64,000 bases of DNA from Streptomyces sp. NBC_00569 (GTDB lineage: Bacteria > Actinomycetota > Actinomycetes > Streptomycetales > Streptomycetaceae). The notes under the pieces were generated by a model. It made no database searches. It saw nothing but the letters and a program-made list of their open reading frames with translations, and was not told the origin of the DNA. The stretch lies in NCBI RefSeq assembly GCF_036345255.1, contig NZ_CP107783.1, positions 3,038,001 to 3,102,000 of the forward strand. The letters are read 5' to 3'. The translations under genes and the position numbers were made by a program. Below, one piece after another: positions 26,851 through 35,728 of the stretch; position 1 is the first letter of the stretch, and the number at the start of each line of letters is the position of its first letter.

Positions 26851-27594
26851 ATGCGCATCCGATTCGTCAACGGCACCGGACTCATCGTCGCCGGGCTCGT
26901 CACCACGCTCGCCGCTCTCGTGTTCCCGGTCTGGTCGTACGCCGACCGCTCCGGCACGGGCGTGGACCTGCTCGACGCGGGGACCGTGCCGACCGGGTTC
27001 GGCCCCCTGTCGGCCCTGGACCGCGAGTTCGTCACGAAGGTGCGGCTCGCGGGACTGTGGGAGCTGCCCGCGGGGCAGCAGGCCGAGGCGAGAGGGACCG
27101 GCACGGCGGTGCGGACCGCGGGTGAGCACCTCGTCGAGGGGCACACCTTCCTCGACGCGCGCGTGCGCGAGGTCGCCGCGCGGCTCGGCCTCGAACTCCC
27201 CAACCAGCCCGACAGCCGGCAGCGGCACTGGCTGTCCGAGCTGAGCGCGGCGCACGGCGACGACTACGAGCGGAAGTTCGCCAACATCCTGCGCCGGGCC
27301 CACGGGAAGGTCTTCTCGCTGGTCGCCCAGGTTCGCGCGACGACACGCAACTCGCTCGTACGGGACCTGGCGGACGACGCGAACAGGACCGTCCTCGACC
27401 ACATCAAGGTCCTGGAGTCCACGGGCCTGGTCGACTTCGACGCCCTCGCGAGGGACGCCGCCGGCGCGAGTACGCCGCCGGAGACCCGCTCCCCCGCCCC
27501 GCCGGGCCCCGTGGCGTCCCCCGCTCCCCCGACGCCCCTCTCCCCGTCCCCGTCCTTCCCGCTGCCTCCGGCGGCCTCCCGGCCCAAGCCCTGA
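26851..27594 (+). CDS. DUF4142 exported or membrane-anchored protein
   Basis: 247 residues, ATG with AGGAGG seven bases upstream. An N-terminal hydrophobic helix (GLIVAGLVTTLAALVFPVW, residues 11-29) acts as signal or anchor. The DUF4142 region (about 48-195) is a helical bundle containing FVTKVRLAGLWELPAGQQAE, EHLVEGHTFLDARVREVAA, and FANILRRAHGKVFSLVAQVR. The C-terminal 50 residues are Pro/Ser-rich. DUF4142 proteins are ferritin-fold-like and of unknown function. It sits between the DUF692 gene and the TIGR04222 gene, so it may belong to that pathway. Confidence 0.85.
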   Translation: MRIRFVNGTGLIVAGLVTTLAALVFPVWSYADRSGTGVDLLDAGTVPTGFGPLSALDREFVTKVRLAGLWELPAGQQAEARGTGTAVRTAGEHLVEGHTFLDARVREVAARLGLELPNQPDSRQRHWLSELSAAHGDDYERKFANILRRAHGKVFSLVAQVRATTRNSLVRDLADDANRTVLDHIKVLESTGLVDFDALARDAAGASTPPETRSPAPPGPVASPAPPTPLSPSPSFPLPPAASRPKP

Positions 27595-27629
27595 CACGAC
27601 AAGGGGAGGCGAGGAAAACGGAACGTCAC

Positions 27630-27653
27630 ATACGGACAACGCTCTGTCCATAT
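27630..27653. promoter_or_regulatory. Inverted repeat upstream of the TIGR04222 gene
   Basis: The arms ATACGGACA and TGTCCATAT, separated by six bases, match at 8 of 9 positions. The site lies 49 bases before the start of the membrane protein in an unusually AT-rich stretch. It is a candidate operator. Confidence 0.4.
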
Positions 27654-27701
27654 GGTGAACAACCCGTGGCGCCACCCGAACAGGTGACATAGAAAAACGC
27701 C

Positions 27702-28472
27702 ATGTTCTGGGTTCTGTTCCTGCTCATGGCCTGCGCCGCGGCCTTTCTGTCCTGCGCGCGCCTCTGCCTCGCCGCGGCGCACGCCGCGCACAGCGAGCCG
27801 GCCGGGGGCGGGGCGCACGAGCTGACGCTGTACGAGGCCGCGTTCCTTTCGGGCGGCCCGTTCCGGGTCGCCGATCTCACCCTCGTCTCGATGGCGCGCA
27901 GCCGGCGGCTGCTGCTCGCGCACACCGGCTGGGCCACCGTGGTCGACCCGGTCGGCGGCGACGACATCGAGCGCTCGGTGATAGGCGCCATCGGGCCCGA
28001 CGGGCAGTCCCGGATAGGGGCGGTGCGCCGGGCGACGGCGGCCGCGGACGCGGTACGGGCGCTGGCCGACCGGCTCGTCGCGGCGGGCCTCGCCGTTCCC
28101 GACGGGGCGCGCGGCGGGGTCGCGGGCGCGGTCCGCCAGGTGCGGGCCGCCGCGCTCGCCGTCGTGGTCCTGGCCGGGGTGTCGCTCACGATGCCGGGCG
28201 GGGAGCAGGGAGACGGCGTGCTGGTCGCCGCATGGTTCGCGCTGCCCCTCGTCCTCACGCTGTCCTGTCTGGCCATCGCCCGCTTCGAGGTCCACCCCTA
28301 CACGCGCTGGGCCTCCCCCACCGGACAGCGGCTGATCGGCGCCCTGCCGAGGGGCGTACGTGACGGCGTCGGGGAGGCCGCCCTGCTGACCGCCGTCGCC
28401 GTGCACGGCGTCCGCGCGGTGTCCGACCCGGCCCTGCGCGAGGCCTTCGGGACGGCTCAACGGGGGCATTGA
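27702..28472 (+). CDS. TIGR04222-type membrane protein
   Basis: 256 residues. The first hydrophobic segment (WVLFLLMACAAAFLSCARL) anchors the N-terminus; two more lie near residues 147-162 and 170-191 (AAALAVVVLAGVSLTMP and VAAWFALPLVLTLSCLAIA). The TIGR04222 block is LTLYEAAFLSGGPFRVADLT with LHTG-type LLLAHTGWATVVD at about residues 45-85. TIGR04222 proteins often end in a Gly/Cys-rich tail and co-occur with DUF692 enzymes; this one ends ALREAFGTAQRGH without such a tail. The ribosome site is weak. Function unknown. Confidence 0.8.
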   Translation: MFWVLFLLMACAAAFLSCARLCLAAAHAAHSEPAGGGAHELTLYEAAFLSGGPFRVADLTLVSMARSRRLLLAHTGWATVVDPVGGDDIERSVIGAIGPDGQSRIGAVRRATAAADAVRALADRLVAAGLAVPDGARGGVAGAVRQVRAAALAVVVLAGVSLTMPGGEQGDGVLVAAWFALPLVLTLSCLAIARFEVHPYTRWASPTGQRLIGALPRGVRDGVGEAALLTAVAVHGVRAVSDPALREAFGTAQRGH

Positions 28473-28477
28473 GCCGA

Positions 28478-28493
28478 CACCGGCAGGCCGGTG
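28478..28493 (+). terminator. Stem-loop after the TIGR04222 gene
   Basis: CACCGGC and GCCGGTG form a 7-bp perfect stem with a 2-base gap, starting six bases after the stop and followed by CTTTACTTCG. A modest intrinsic terminator. Confidence 0.5.
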
Positions 28494-28622
28494 CTTTACT
28501 TCGCCAACTGCCGCACGAAGTATCCCTTTTGTTCGCGTCTGCTCCCGGCAGGCGGGTGACAGCCCCGAGAGGCCGCGCGAAACGGCCGTGCGAGGGCCGG
28601 ACGAAAGGGACCCACAAGAGCG

Positions 28623-30215
28623 ATGAAAGCAGCCCCCGCCGTCTACGCGGCCGCCGGATCCCTGGTCCTGACCGCCCTCGTCGCCGCCCCTGGCCGCGCC
28701 GACACCCGGACCCCGCCCGACACCGCCGAACTGCGCGGCACCGCCGTGGCAGCCGCCCGCGCCGCGGCCACCGGAATCACCTTCGGGACCTGCGCCGCCG
28801 CGGAGCACCTCCCGGCCCACATCAAGTGCGGCACCGTCTCCGTCCCCCTCGACTACGCCCACCCCGCCGGCAAGCGGATCCAACTGACCGTCAGCCGGGT
28901 GAAGGCCACCGGCACGACGGCGCGGAAGGGCGGCAGGCCCGTCCGCAGGCAGGGCTCCCTCGTCTTCAACCCCGGCGGCCCCGGGGCGTCCGGCATGTAC
29001 TTCCCGCTCGTCGGGCCGATGCCGGAGTGGAAGCGCATCGCCTCCGCGTACGACCTCGTCGGCTACGCCCCGCGCGGGGTGGGCCGCTCGGCCCCGCTGT
29101 CCTGCGAGAACCCCAAGCGGTTCGCGAAGGCCCCCACGCAGGCGCCGACCCGGCCCTCCGCCTCGTACAAGCTGGAGCGGATCGCGCAGGCCAAGGCGTA
29201 CGCCCAGGGCTGTGCGAAGAACGCCGGGGACGCGCTGCGGCACTACACGACCCTCAACAACGCCCGCGACCTGGAGGTGCTGCGCGCCGCGCTCGGCGAG
29301 CAGAAGCTGAACTTCATGGGGTCGTCGTACGGCACCTACCTCGGGGCCGTGTACGCGACGCTCTTCCCCACGCATGTGCGCCGCATGGTCTTCGACTCGG
29401 CGGTGAACCCCGACCCGAAGCAGATCTGGTACACCAACAACCTCGTCCAGTCGGTGGCCTTCGAGCGGCGCTGGGCGGACTTCCGGAAGTGGGTGGCCAA
29501 GCACAACAAGACGTACCACCTGGGCGCGACCGCCTCCGATGTGCAGCAGAGCTACGAGAAGGTCCGGGCGCGGCTCGCGAGCGAACCCGCGGGCGGCACC
29601 GTCGGCCCCGGCCGGCTCCAGTCCGCGTATCTCCAGGCCGGGTACTACGACGACTACTGGGCGATGCGGGCGAGCGCGCTGTCGGAGTATCTGAAGGGCA
29701 ATCCGAAGCCGCTCGCCGAGCAGGCCGCGCCGCAGGCCGCGGCGGCCGCCGGGAACGAGAACAGCACGGCCGTCTACACGGCCGTCGAGTGCAACGACTC
29801 GGCCTGGCCGACCGACTTCCGCGTCTGGGACCGCGACAACACCCAACTGGCGCGCCGCGCCCCGTTCGAGACGTGGGACAACGCCTGGATGAACCTGCCC
29901 TGCGCGTACTGGCCCGCCCCGCGCCAGCGCCCCGTCGACGTACGGACCGCGCCCGGCGCGCTGCCCGCGACGCTGATCCTGGCCGCCGAACGGGACGCGG
30001 CCACCCCCTACGAGGGCGCCCGTGAGCTGTGGCGCAGGCTTCCGGGGTCGGTCCTCGTCACGGAGCGCGGCGCTGGCACCCACGGCATCGCCGCCGGCCC
30101 CAACAAGTGCGTCAACAGCCACCTCGACGCGTATCTGATGGAGGGGCGGGTCCCGGTGACCCGCGCCGCCGCCTGCGCCCCGCACCCCGAGCCTGCGCCG
30201 CTCGCCGTGGGCTGA
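28623..30215 (+). CDS. Secreted alpha/beta hydrolase, tripeptidyl aminopeptidase-like
   Basis: 530 residues. A signal peptide covers about residues 1-27 (APGRADT). The hydrolase core has FNPGGPGASGMYF (oxyanion region), the nucleophile elbow GSSYGTYLG near residue 235, an acid in AAERDAATP near 455 and a histidine in GAGTHGIAAGP near 485. The C-terminal part matches the TAP-like domain of Streptomyces secreted tripeptidyl/prolyl aminopeptidases (SlpD/SlpE type). Cysteines (CAAAEHLPAHIKC, then SCENPK) suit an exported disulfide-bonded enzyme. It probably removes N-terminal peptides from extracellular proteins; the exact specificity is not readable. Confidence 0.9.
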   Translation: MKAAPAVYAAAGSLVLTALVAAPGRADTRTPPDTAELRGTAVAAARAAATGITFGTCAAAEHLPAHIKCGTVSVPLDYAHPAGKRIQLTVSRVKATGTTARKGGRPVRRQGSLVFNPGGPGASGMYFPLVGPMPEWKRIASAYDLVGYAPRGVGRSAPLSCENPKRFAKAPTQAPTRPSASYKLERIAQAKAYAQGCAKNAGDALRHYTTLNNARDLEVLRAALGEQKLNFMGSSYGTYLGAVYATLFPTHVRRMVFDSAVNPDPKQIWYTNNLVQSVAFERRWADFRKWVAKHNKTYHLGATASDVQQSYEKVRARLASEPAGGTVGPGRLQSAYLQAGYYDDYWAMRASALSEYLKGNPKPLAEQAAPQAAAAAGNENSTAVYTAVECNDSAWPTDFRVWDRDNTQLARRAPFETWDNAWMNLPCAYWPAPRQRPVDVRTAPGALPATLILAAERDAATPYEGARELWRRLPGSVLVTERGAGTHGIAAGPNKCVNSHLDAYLMEGRVPVTRAAACAPHPEPAPLAVG

Positions 30216-30230
30216 GCGCGGGCACACATA

Positions 30231-30270
30231 CGAAGGGGCCGACCGGTCGGACGACCGGTCGGCCCCTTCG
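30231..30270. terminator. Strong bidirectional terminator hairpin
   Basis: The arms CGAAGGGGCCGACCGGTCG and CGACCGGTCGGCCCCTTCG pair over 19 bp with a 2-base gap. It sits between the converging hydrolase and chdC genes, so it should stop transcription from both sides. Confidence 0.85.
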
Positions 30271-30295
30271 CGTACAGGCCCGGGAACTACATGAG

Positions 30296-31015
30296 CTACG
30301 CGAGACCCGCGACGAGTTCGGCGACGGTCTTGCGGCGGCCCGTGTAGAACGGGACCTCCTCGCGGACGTGCATACGGGCCTCGGAGGCGCGCAGGTGACG
30401 CATCAGGTCGACGATGCGGTACAGCTCGTCGGCCTCGAAGGCGAGGAGCCACTCGTAGTCGCCCAGCGAGAACGAGGCGACGGTGTTGGCGCGGACGTCC
30501 GGGTAGCCGCGGGCCATCTTGCCGTGGTCCGCGAGCATGCGGCGGCGGTCCTCGTCGGGCAGCAGGTACCAGTCGTAGGAGCGCACGAACGGGTACACGC
30601 TCACGTAGTTGCGCGGCGTCTCGTCGGCGAGGAACGCCGGGATGTGCGAGCGGTTGAACTCGGCGGGCCGGTGCAGCGCCATGTTCGACCAGACCGGCTC
30701 GAGGGTGCGCCCCAGCTTCGTACGGCGGAAGAGGTTGTACGCCTCCTGGAGCTGGTCCGCGGTCTCCGCGTGCCACCAGATCATGACGTCGGCGTCGGCG
30801 CGCAGACCGGACACGTCGTACGTGCCGCGGACCGTCACGTCCTTCGCGGCGAGCTGGTCGAAGAGCTCCTGGACCTCGTCGGCGTAGCCGGCCCGGTCCT
30901 CGGGGAGGACGTCTCGGAGCTTGAAGACGGACCACAGGGTGTAGCGGATGACCTCGTTGAGGTCCTTTGCCTTCTTGCCTGCGTTCGGGATCCTGGCGGG
31001 GGCGTCGTCACTCAT
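30296..31015 (-). CDS. chdC: Coproheme decarboxylase ChdC (HemQ)
   Basis: 239 residues. It belongs to the chlorite dismutase-like family: [14 protein letters not shown] near the N-terminus, [19 protein letters not shown], and the conserved [20 protein letters not shown] near 137-156, which holds the Tyr used in decarboxylation. It ends in [19 protein letters not shown]. The enzyme removes two propionate carboxyls of coproheme to give haem b, the last step of the actinobacterial coproporphyrin pathway. It follows hemG with a 4-base gap, so the two form an operon. Confidence 0.95.
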   Translation of the reverse strand: MSDDAPARIPNAGKKAKDLNEVIRYTLWSVFKLRDVLPEDRAGYADEVQELFDQLAAKDVTVRGTYDVSGLRADADVMIWWHAETADQLQEAYNLFRRTKLGRTLEPVWSNMALHRPAEFNRSHIPAFLADETPRNYVSVYPFVRSYDWYLLPDEDRRRMLADHGKMARGYPDVRANTVASFSLGDYEWLLAFEADELYRIVDLMRHLRASEARMHVREEVPFYTGRRKTVAELVAGLA

Positions 31016-31019
31016 AGGG

Positions 31020-32486
31020 CTATTCTCCCGCGCCGCCGTGCAGACTCTGCACCGGGTGTGCGGTGAGCTCCTCCACGCCGGTCAGGTCACCGTCCAGCTG
31101 GTCGACGGCGGCGTAGGCGCTCGCGATACAGGCCGGGATGCCCACGCCGTCGTACGCCGCCCCGCACACGGCGAGTCCGGGGATCTCGGCGACGTGGCCG
31201 CGGATGCGGGCCACGCGCGCGTGGTGGCCGACGGGGTACTGGGGCAGGCCCTCGTGCCAGCGCGTGACACGCGTGGCGACGGGCGTGGCGCCCAGGCCGG
31301 TGGCCTCCCGCAGGTCGTGGCGCGACACCTCGACGAGCCCGTCGTCGTCGCGCGCGAGGTCCTTCTCGTCCTGGTAGCGGCCCACGGACGTGCGGACGAC
31401 GACCAGGCCGGGGTCCTCGGCCGCGATCCAGCCCCACTTGTTCGAGGCGAACGTTGACGCCTTGATCGTGTGGCCGTCGACCGGGGGCACGAGGAAGCCC
31501 GAGCCCTCGGGCAGGTTCGCCTCGTCGCGCCGGAACGCGAGGGTGATCAGGGCCATCGAGGCGTACTCGACGGTGCGCAGCTCCGCGGCGGCGGCCGGCG
31601 ACTCGGTGTCGAGGAGCCGGGCCGCCTGCTGCGCGGGCACGGCGAGGACGACGGCGTCGGCCTCGATGACGTGGTCGTCGACCCTGACCTCCCAGCCGTC
31701 GGGGGTGCGGCGCAGTCCGTGGACGGGGCTGTCGAGGAGGATCTCGCCGCCCCGCGCGCGCACCGACTCGGCGACGGCGAGCGGGAGCTGTCCGATGCCG
31801 CCCTCGATGCCCATGAAGACGGGGCCCGTCTGCTGGTTGTGCGCCGCGCGCTCCTGGATGGCGCGGACGGCCTCGGTCAGGGAGCGGTGGGCGCGGGCCG
31901 CCTCGAAGAGCTGGGGGACGGCGCTGCGCATCGAGATGCGGTACGCGTCGCCCGCGTAGACGCCCCCGAGCAGCGGCTCCACGAGCCGGTCGACGACCTC
32001 GCGGCCGAGGCGCTCGGCGACGTACTCGCCGACGGCGACGTCGTCGCCGCACTCGGTGGCGGGCAGGTCGCGGTCCTGCTCGATGCGGGCCAGGCCCTTG
32101 TCGGACAGGACCCCGGAGAGCGCGGCGGCCGTGCCGGGGACGCCCATCACATGGCCCTTGGGCATCGGGCGCAGCTCGCCCCTGGTCCAGAGCGAGGCCG
32201 TGGCCGTGCTCGGCGGCTGAAGCCGGTCCCCGAGCCCCACCTCACGGGCGAGGCCGACCGCCTCGGGGCGCCGGGCGAGCATCGACTCGGCGCCGAGGTC
32301 GACCCGTACACCCGCGATCTCCCCGGCGCGCAGCTTGCCGCCGAGGCGGCCCGAGGCCTCCAGAACGGTGACCCGCGCGCCGGCCGCGAGCAGCCGGTGG
32401 GCCGCGGCGAGCCCCGCGATGCCACCACCGATGACGACAGCCCTGGGGGCCTGTCCCGTTCCCGTGCCTGTGTCCGCTTCGCGCAT
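31020..32486 (-). CDS. hemG: Coproporphyrinogen/protoporphyrinogen oxidase (HemG/HemY/CgoX)
   Basis: 488 residues. The FAD dinucleotide motif [20 protein letters not shown] lies at about 15-35, followed by [20 protein letters not shown] and the HemY-type [15 protein letters not shown]-terminal FAD contacts appear as [20 protein letters not shown]. The oxidase converts coproporphyrinogen III to coproporphyrin III, which is then metallated and decarboxylated by ChdC, encoded directly downstream. It starts with an ATG at 32486 and is divergent from the DUF4349 lipoprotein gene. Confidence 0.93.
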   Translation of the reverse strand: MREADTGTGTGQAPRAVVIGGGIAGLAAAHRLLAAGARVTVLEASGRLGGKLRAGEIAGVRVDLGAESMLARRPEAVGLAREVGLGDRLQPPSTATASLWTRGELRPMPKGHVMGVPGTAAALSGVLSDKGLARIEQDRDLPATECGDDVAVGEYVAERLGREVVDRLVEPLLGGVYAGDAYRISMRSAVPQLFEAARAHRSLTEAVRAIQERAAHNQQTGPVFMGIEGGIGQLPLAVAESVRARGGEILLDSPVHGLRRTPDGWEVRVDDHVIEADAVVLAVPAQQAARLLDTESPAAAAELRTVEYASMALITLAFRRDEANLPEGSGFLVPPVDGHTIKASTFASNKWGWIAAEDPGLVVVRTSVGRYQDEKDLARDDDGLVEVSRHDLREATGLGATPVATRVTRWHEGLPQYPVGHHARVARIRGHVAEIPGLAVCGAAYDGVGIPACIASAYAAVDQLDGDLTGVEELTAHPVQSLHGGAGE

Positions 32487-32635
32487 GCCCCCACTGTCTC
32501 AGACCGGCGAGTCCCGACCGTGACCGCATCGGGACCGCCCGGCAACCACCGAAAGGGGTCGCCGGGCCGTCAAAGGAGGCGGCCAGGGCCCGTCCATGGG
32601 GCCGACCGTCCCACCCAACCTCCGGGGGTACGTCG

Positions 32636-33628
32636 ATGCGGAAATCAGGCACCACAGGAAAGCGGCCGGGGCGCCGCGGCACACGGGCGGCCGGCGCCGT
32701 CCTGCTCGTGGCGGCGCTGGCGCTGACGGGGTGCAGCGCCGGCGCCTCGGACAGCGGGGACACCTCCAAGGCCGCGGGCGGCGAGGCGGCCGCCGCGGAC
32801 CGGGGCGCCGCGAAGGGGGCGGGCGGGGGACAGTCGGACGCGAAGTCGTCCCGGCGTGAGCCGCCGAAGCTGACCGGTGTCCACATCATCCGTACGGCGA
32901 CGCTCACCGTGCAGGTCAAGGACGTCCCGCAGGCGCTCGACAAGGCGCGCACGGCGGCCGAGGACGCGGGCGGCATCGTGGGCAACGAGTCGACCGACCG
33001 CGACGGCAGGGGGCACGAGCGTTCCCGTGTCGTGCTGCGCGTGCCGCAGGAGCGCTACGAGCAGGTCCTCGCGGACCTCGCGGGCGCCGGCCGGCTCGTC
33101 GAGCGGAACGTGAAGGCGCAGGACGTCACCGACCAGGTCGTCGACGTGGAGAGCCGCGTCACGTCGCAGCGGGCGAGTGTGGCGCGGGTCCGGGAGCTGA
33201 TGGACAAGGCGACGAAGCTGAGTGATGTCGTCGCTCTGGAAGGGGAGTTGAGCACCCGCGAATCCGATCTGGAGGCCCTGCTCGCGCAGCAGGCGTCCCT
33301 CAAGGACCGCACGAGCCTGGCGACGATCACGCTGTCGCTGACCGAGACCCCGGTGAAGCCGGCGGGGCACAAGGACGAGGACCCGGGATTCACCGACGCG
33401 GTCGCGGGTGGCTGGGGCGCGTTCGTGACGATGCTCCGCTGGCTCGCGGTGGCCGTCGGCGCGGTGCTGCCGTTCGCCGTGGTGGGCGGCCTGCTGGTCT
33501 TCGTGTGGCTGCGTCTCGTGCGGCCGCGGCTGCCGCGCGGGGCCACCGCCGCCGCGCAGCCGCCGACGTCGGCGCTCGGCCCGTTGCCCGCGCATCCGCC
33601 GGCCGGGGAGCGGGGCGAGGAGGAGTGA
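32636..33628 (+). CDS. DUF4349 lipoprotein
   Basis: 330 residues. A lipoprotein signal ends in LALTGCSAG (Cys about residue 33), with an Arg-rich N-region. The DUF4349 domain spans about 80-275: IIRTATLTVQVKDVPQALDK, GGIVGNESTDRDG, RVPQERYEQVLADLAGAGRL, a coiled-coil (VESRVTSQRASVARVRELMD), and the LAVAVGAVLPFAVVGGLLVF membrane helix near 281-303. The C-tail is Pro/Ala-rich. The protein is thus anchored at both ends. DUF4349 has no defined role. It precedes the flavoprotein gene by 27 bases. Confidence 0.9.
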   Translation: MRKSGTTGKRPGRRGTRAAGAVLLVAALALTGCSAGASDSGDTSKAAGGEAAAADRGAAKGAGGGQSDAKSSRREPPKLTGVHIIRTATLTVQVKDVPQALDKARTAAEDAGGIVGNESTDRDGRGHERSRVVLRVPQERYEQVLADLAGAGRLVERNVKAQDVTDQVVDVESRVTSQRASVARVRELMDKATKLSDVVALEGELSTRESDLEALLAQQASLKDRTSLATITLSLTETPVKPAGHKDEDPGFTDAVAGGWGAFVTMLRWLAVAVGAVLPFAVVGGLLVFVWLRLVRPRLPRGATAAAQPPTSALGPLPAHPPAGERGEEE

Positions 33629-33655
33629 CGGGGGCGCGGACGTAGTTTGGTGGGC

Positions 33656-35035
33656 ATGAGCCCTACACGTGAGCGACTGGTGGTCATCGGCGGCGACGCG
33701 GCGGGCATGTCCGCCGCGTCGCAGGCCCGCAGGATGCGCGGCCCCGACGAGCTGGAGATCGTGGCCTTCGAGCGGGGGCACTTCTCCTCGTACTCGGCGT
33801 GCGGCATCCCCTACTGGGTCGGCGGCGAGGTGGCCGGGCGGGACGAGCTGATCGCGCGCACGCCCGAGGAGCACCGGGAGCGATCCATCGACCTGCGCAT
33901 GCGCACGGAGGTGACCGAACTCGACGTCGAGGGCGGGCGGGTGAGGTCACGCGCGCTCGACACGGGGACGGAGGCCTGGACCTCGTACGACAAACTCGTG
34001 ATCGCTACGGGTGCCCGGCCGGTGCGGCCGCGGATTCCCGGGATCGACGCGCCGGGCGTGCACGGCGTGCAGACCCTCGACGACGGCCAGGCGCTGCTCG
34101 ACTCGCTCGCCGTGACTCAGGGGCGGCGGGCCGTCGTGGTCGGCGCGGGCTACATCGGCGTCGAGATGGCGGAGGCGCTGATCCTCCGCGGATACGAGGT
34201 CACGGTCGTCAACCGCGGTCCGGAGCCGATGTCGACGCTCGATCCCGACATGGGCCGCCTGGTGCACGAGTCGATGACCGGCATGGGCATCACCATGGTC
34301 GACGACGCCGAGGTCACCAAGATCCTCACGGGCGACGACGGCCGGGCACGGGCGGTCGCGACGACGTCCGACGAGTATCCGGCGGACGTCGTCGTCCTCG
34401 GCATCGGCGTCCGCCCGGAGGCCTCGCTGGCGCGCGCCGCGGGGCTCCCCCTGGGCGAGCACGGCGGGCTCCTCACCGATCTCGCCATGCGGGTGCGCGG
34501 CCACGAGAACATCTGGGCGGGCGGCGACTGCGTGGAGGTCCTCGACCTGGTCTCGGGACGCGAGCGCCACATCGCGCTCGGCACGCACGCCAACAAGCAC
34601 GGGCAGGTCATCGGCAGGAACGCGGGCGGCGGTTACGCGACGTTCCCGGGCGTCGTCGGGACGGCCGTGAGCAAGGTGTGCGACCTGGAGATCGCACGCA
34701 CCGGCCTGCGCGAGAAGGACGCGCGGCGGGCCGGTCTGCAGTACGTGTCCGCCACGATCGAGTCGACGAGCCGTGCGGGCTACTACCCGGGCGCGGCCCC
34801 GATGACGGTGAAGATGATCGCCGAGCGCCGCACGGGCCGCCTGCTCGGCGTGCAGATCGTCGGCCGCGAGGGCGCCGCGAAGCGGGTCGACATCGCGGCG
34901 GTCGCGCTGACCGCGGGCATGACGGTGGACCAGATGACGGCCCTCGACCTCGGCTACGCACCGCCCTTCTCACCGGTGTGGGACCCGATCCTGGTGGCGG
35001 CCCGCAAGTCGAGCGCGGCGGTGCGCAGGGGCTAG
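33656..35035 (+). CDS. FAD-dependent disulfide oxidoreductase, CoA-disulfide reductase-like
   Basis: 459 residues from the ATG at 33656; a TTG three codons earlier is less likely. The FAD motif VVIGGDAAGMSAASQARRM lies near residues 8-26. FSSYSACGIPYWVGG carries the single redox Cys near residue 44, placed as in CoA-disulfide reductase and NADH oxidase rather than as a CxxxxC pair. The NAD motif is AVVVGAGYIGVEMAEALI near 161-178. The C-terminal dimerisation domain contains DLGYAPPFSPVWDP. There is no fused rhodanese domain. It probably reduces CoA or bacillithiol-like disulfides, or polysulfide; the substrate is not decided by sequence. Confidence 0.88.
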   Translation: MSPTRERLVVIGGDAAGMSAASQARRMRGPDELEIVAFERGHFSSYSACGIPYWVGGEVAGRDELIARTPEEHRERSIDLRMRTEVTELDVEGGRVRSRALDTGTEAWTSYDKLVIATGARPVRPRIPGIDAPGVHGVQTLDDGQALLDSLAVTQGRRAVVVGAGYIGVEMAEALILRGYEVTVVNRGPEPMSTLDPDMGRLVHESMTGMGITMVDDAEVTKILTGDDGRARAVATTSDEYPADVVVLGIGVRPEASLARAAGLPLGEHGGLLTDLAMRVRGHENIWAGGDCVEVLDLVSGRERHIALGTHANKHGQVIGRNAGGGYATFPGVVGTAVSKVCDLEIARTGLREKDARRAGLQYVSATIESTSRAGYYPGAAPMTVKMIAERRTGRLLGVQIVGREGAAKRVDIAAVALTAGMTVDQMTALDLGYAPPFSPVWDPILVAARKSSAAVRRG

Positions 35036-35058
35036 GGGATCCGCCGGACACCCCCTAG
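35032..35058. repeat. Short inverted repeat covering the stops of two converging genes
   Basis: CTAGGGG (35032-35038) and CCCCTAG (35052-35058) form an inverted repeat. The left CTAG holds the TAG stop of the plus-strand flavoprotein and the right CTAG the TAG stop of the minus-strand 117-aa gene. The middle, GATCCGCCGGACA, matches the arm of the larger element at 35708-35728. Confidence 0.6.
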
Positions 35059-35408
35059 GGCGCGTCCGGGCCCGAGGTGGGCGGCATCGGGGTGGAGGTG
35101 CCGTTGATCTGCTCTATGGCCTGGCGCGCCTGGTCGCCGGGGGTGCGGGGGGTGGCCGCGCTCAGGGCGGAAGCGGCCGTGGGCTGCGGGGGCTTGGCGT
35201 GGGACGCGGGCAGGCGGGTGCGCAGGCGGTGGCTGACGGCCTCGTCGAGCGTGACCGGGCGGTGCGTGCGGGCGGCGATACGGCCCGCCTCCTGGCCGAG
35301 CGCGGCCAGGTCCTCCCAGGTGAGGCGCAGCACGACGGCGAGCTGGGCCTCACCGTCCGGCAGGGCGGTGAGGGGAGGTACAGGCGCACCCGGCTGGTGG
35401 TCGGTCAT
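35055..35408 (-). CDS. Small conserved-type hypothetical protein
   Basis: 117 residues from the ATG at 35408, preceded by GAGGAG. The central part is helical (AQLAVVLRLTWEDLAALGQE, then RIAARTHRPVTLDEAVSHRL); the ends are Pro/Ala-rich. No family is recognised. It converges on the flavoprotein gene and lies downstream of the repeat element next to hemE. Confidence 0.65.
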   Translation of the reverse strand: MTDHQPGAPVPPLTALPDGEAQLAVVLRLTWEDLAALGQEAGRIAARTHRPVTLDEAVSHRLRTRLPASHAKPPQPTAASALSAATPRTPGDQARQAIEQINGTSTPMPPTSGPDAP

Positions 35409-35538
35409 GGGCTGGTCTCCTCGCGTGGGGCGGCGGGACACTGCTCGGCATGACGTACGCGCGGCGGGCGGCTTGCGTTCAGGCGGGCGCTGTTCGTTCA
35501 GCGGGACGGGGGCGGGCACCGGCCCGCCCCCACCACCC
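35409..35538. other. Non-coding stretch between the 117-aa gene and the repeat element
   Basis: Part of a gap of about 316 bases to the hemE stop. It should hold the promoter of the 117-aa gene; no clear -10/-35 pair is visible. The remainder of the gap is the 190-bp MITE-like element. Confidence 0.4.
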
Positions 35539-35728
35539 CTAGGGTCTGTCCGGCGGATCAGGTCGCACTCGGGGGCCCGCGCTGATCTGTGCTGGTGAGC
35601 GGGGTCTGGTGCGTCGAGATGCAAGGCGGAGGAGGGCGACAACGCGGAGCGTTGGCAACCGACGACAACGCCGCAGATCGGCGTGCCGGACCCCGCGCCC
35701 GCGACAAGATCCGCCGGACAGGCCCTAG
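35539..35728. repeat. MITE-like 190-bp element with terminal inverted repeats
   Basis: Its ends, CTAGGGTCTGTCCGGCGGAT plus C (35539-35559) and the reverse complement of 35708-35728, match at 20 of 21 positions. The interior contains further partial inverted segments (GGTCTGGTGCG against CGTGCCGGACC) and can fold into one long hairpin. It encodes no protein. The terminal CTAG provides the TAG stop of hemE. I recall similar repeats scattered in Streptomyces genomes but cannot verify that here. Confidence 0.7.

Noticed and set aside
27264..30935. Minus-strand open frame of over 1,200 codons
   Set aside because: It is opposite TIGR04222, the hydrolase and intergenic DNA, running through two terminators; a shadow.
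35539..35728. Small protein gene in the repeat element
   Set aside because: Only short frames without a ribosome site; the inverted structure explains the sequence.
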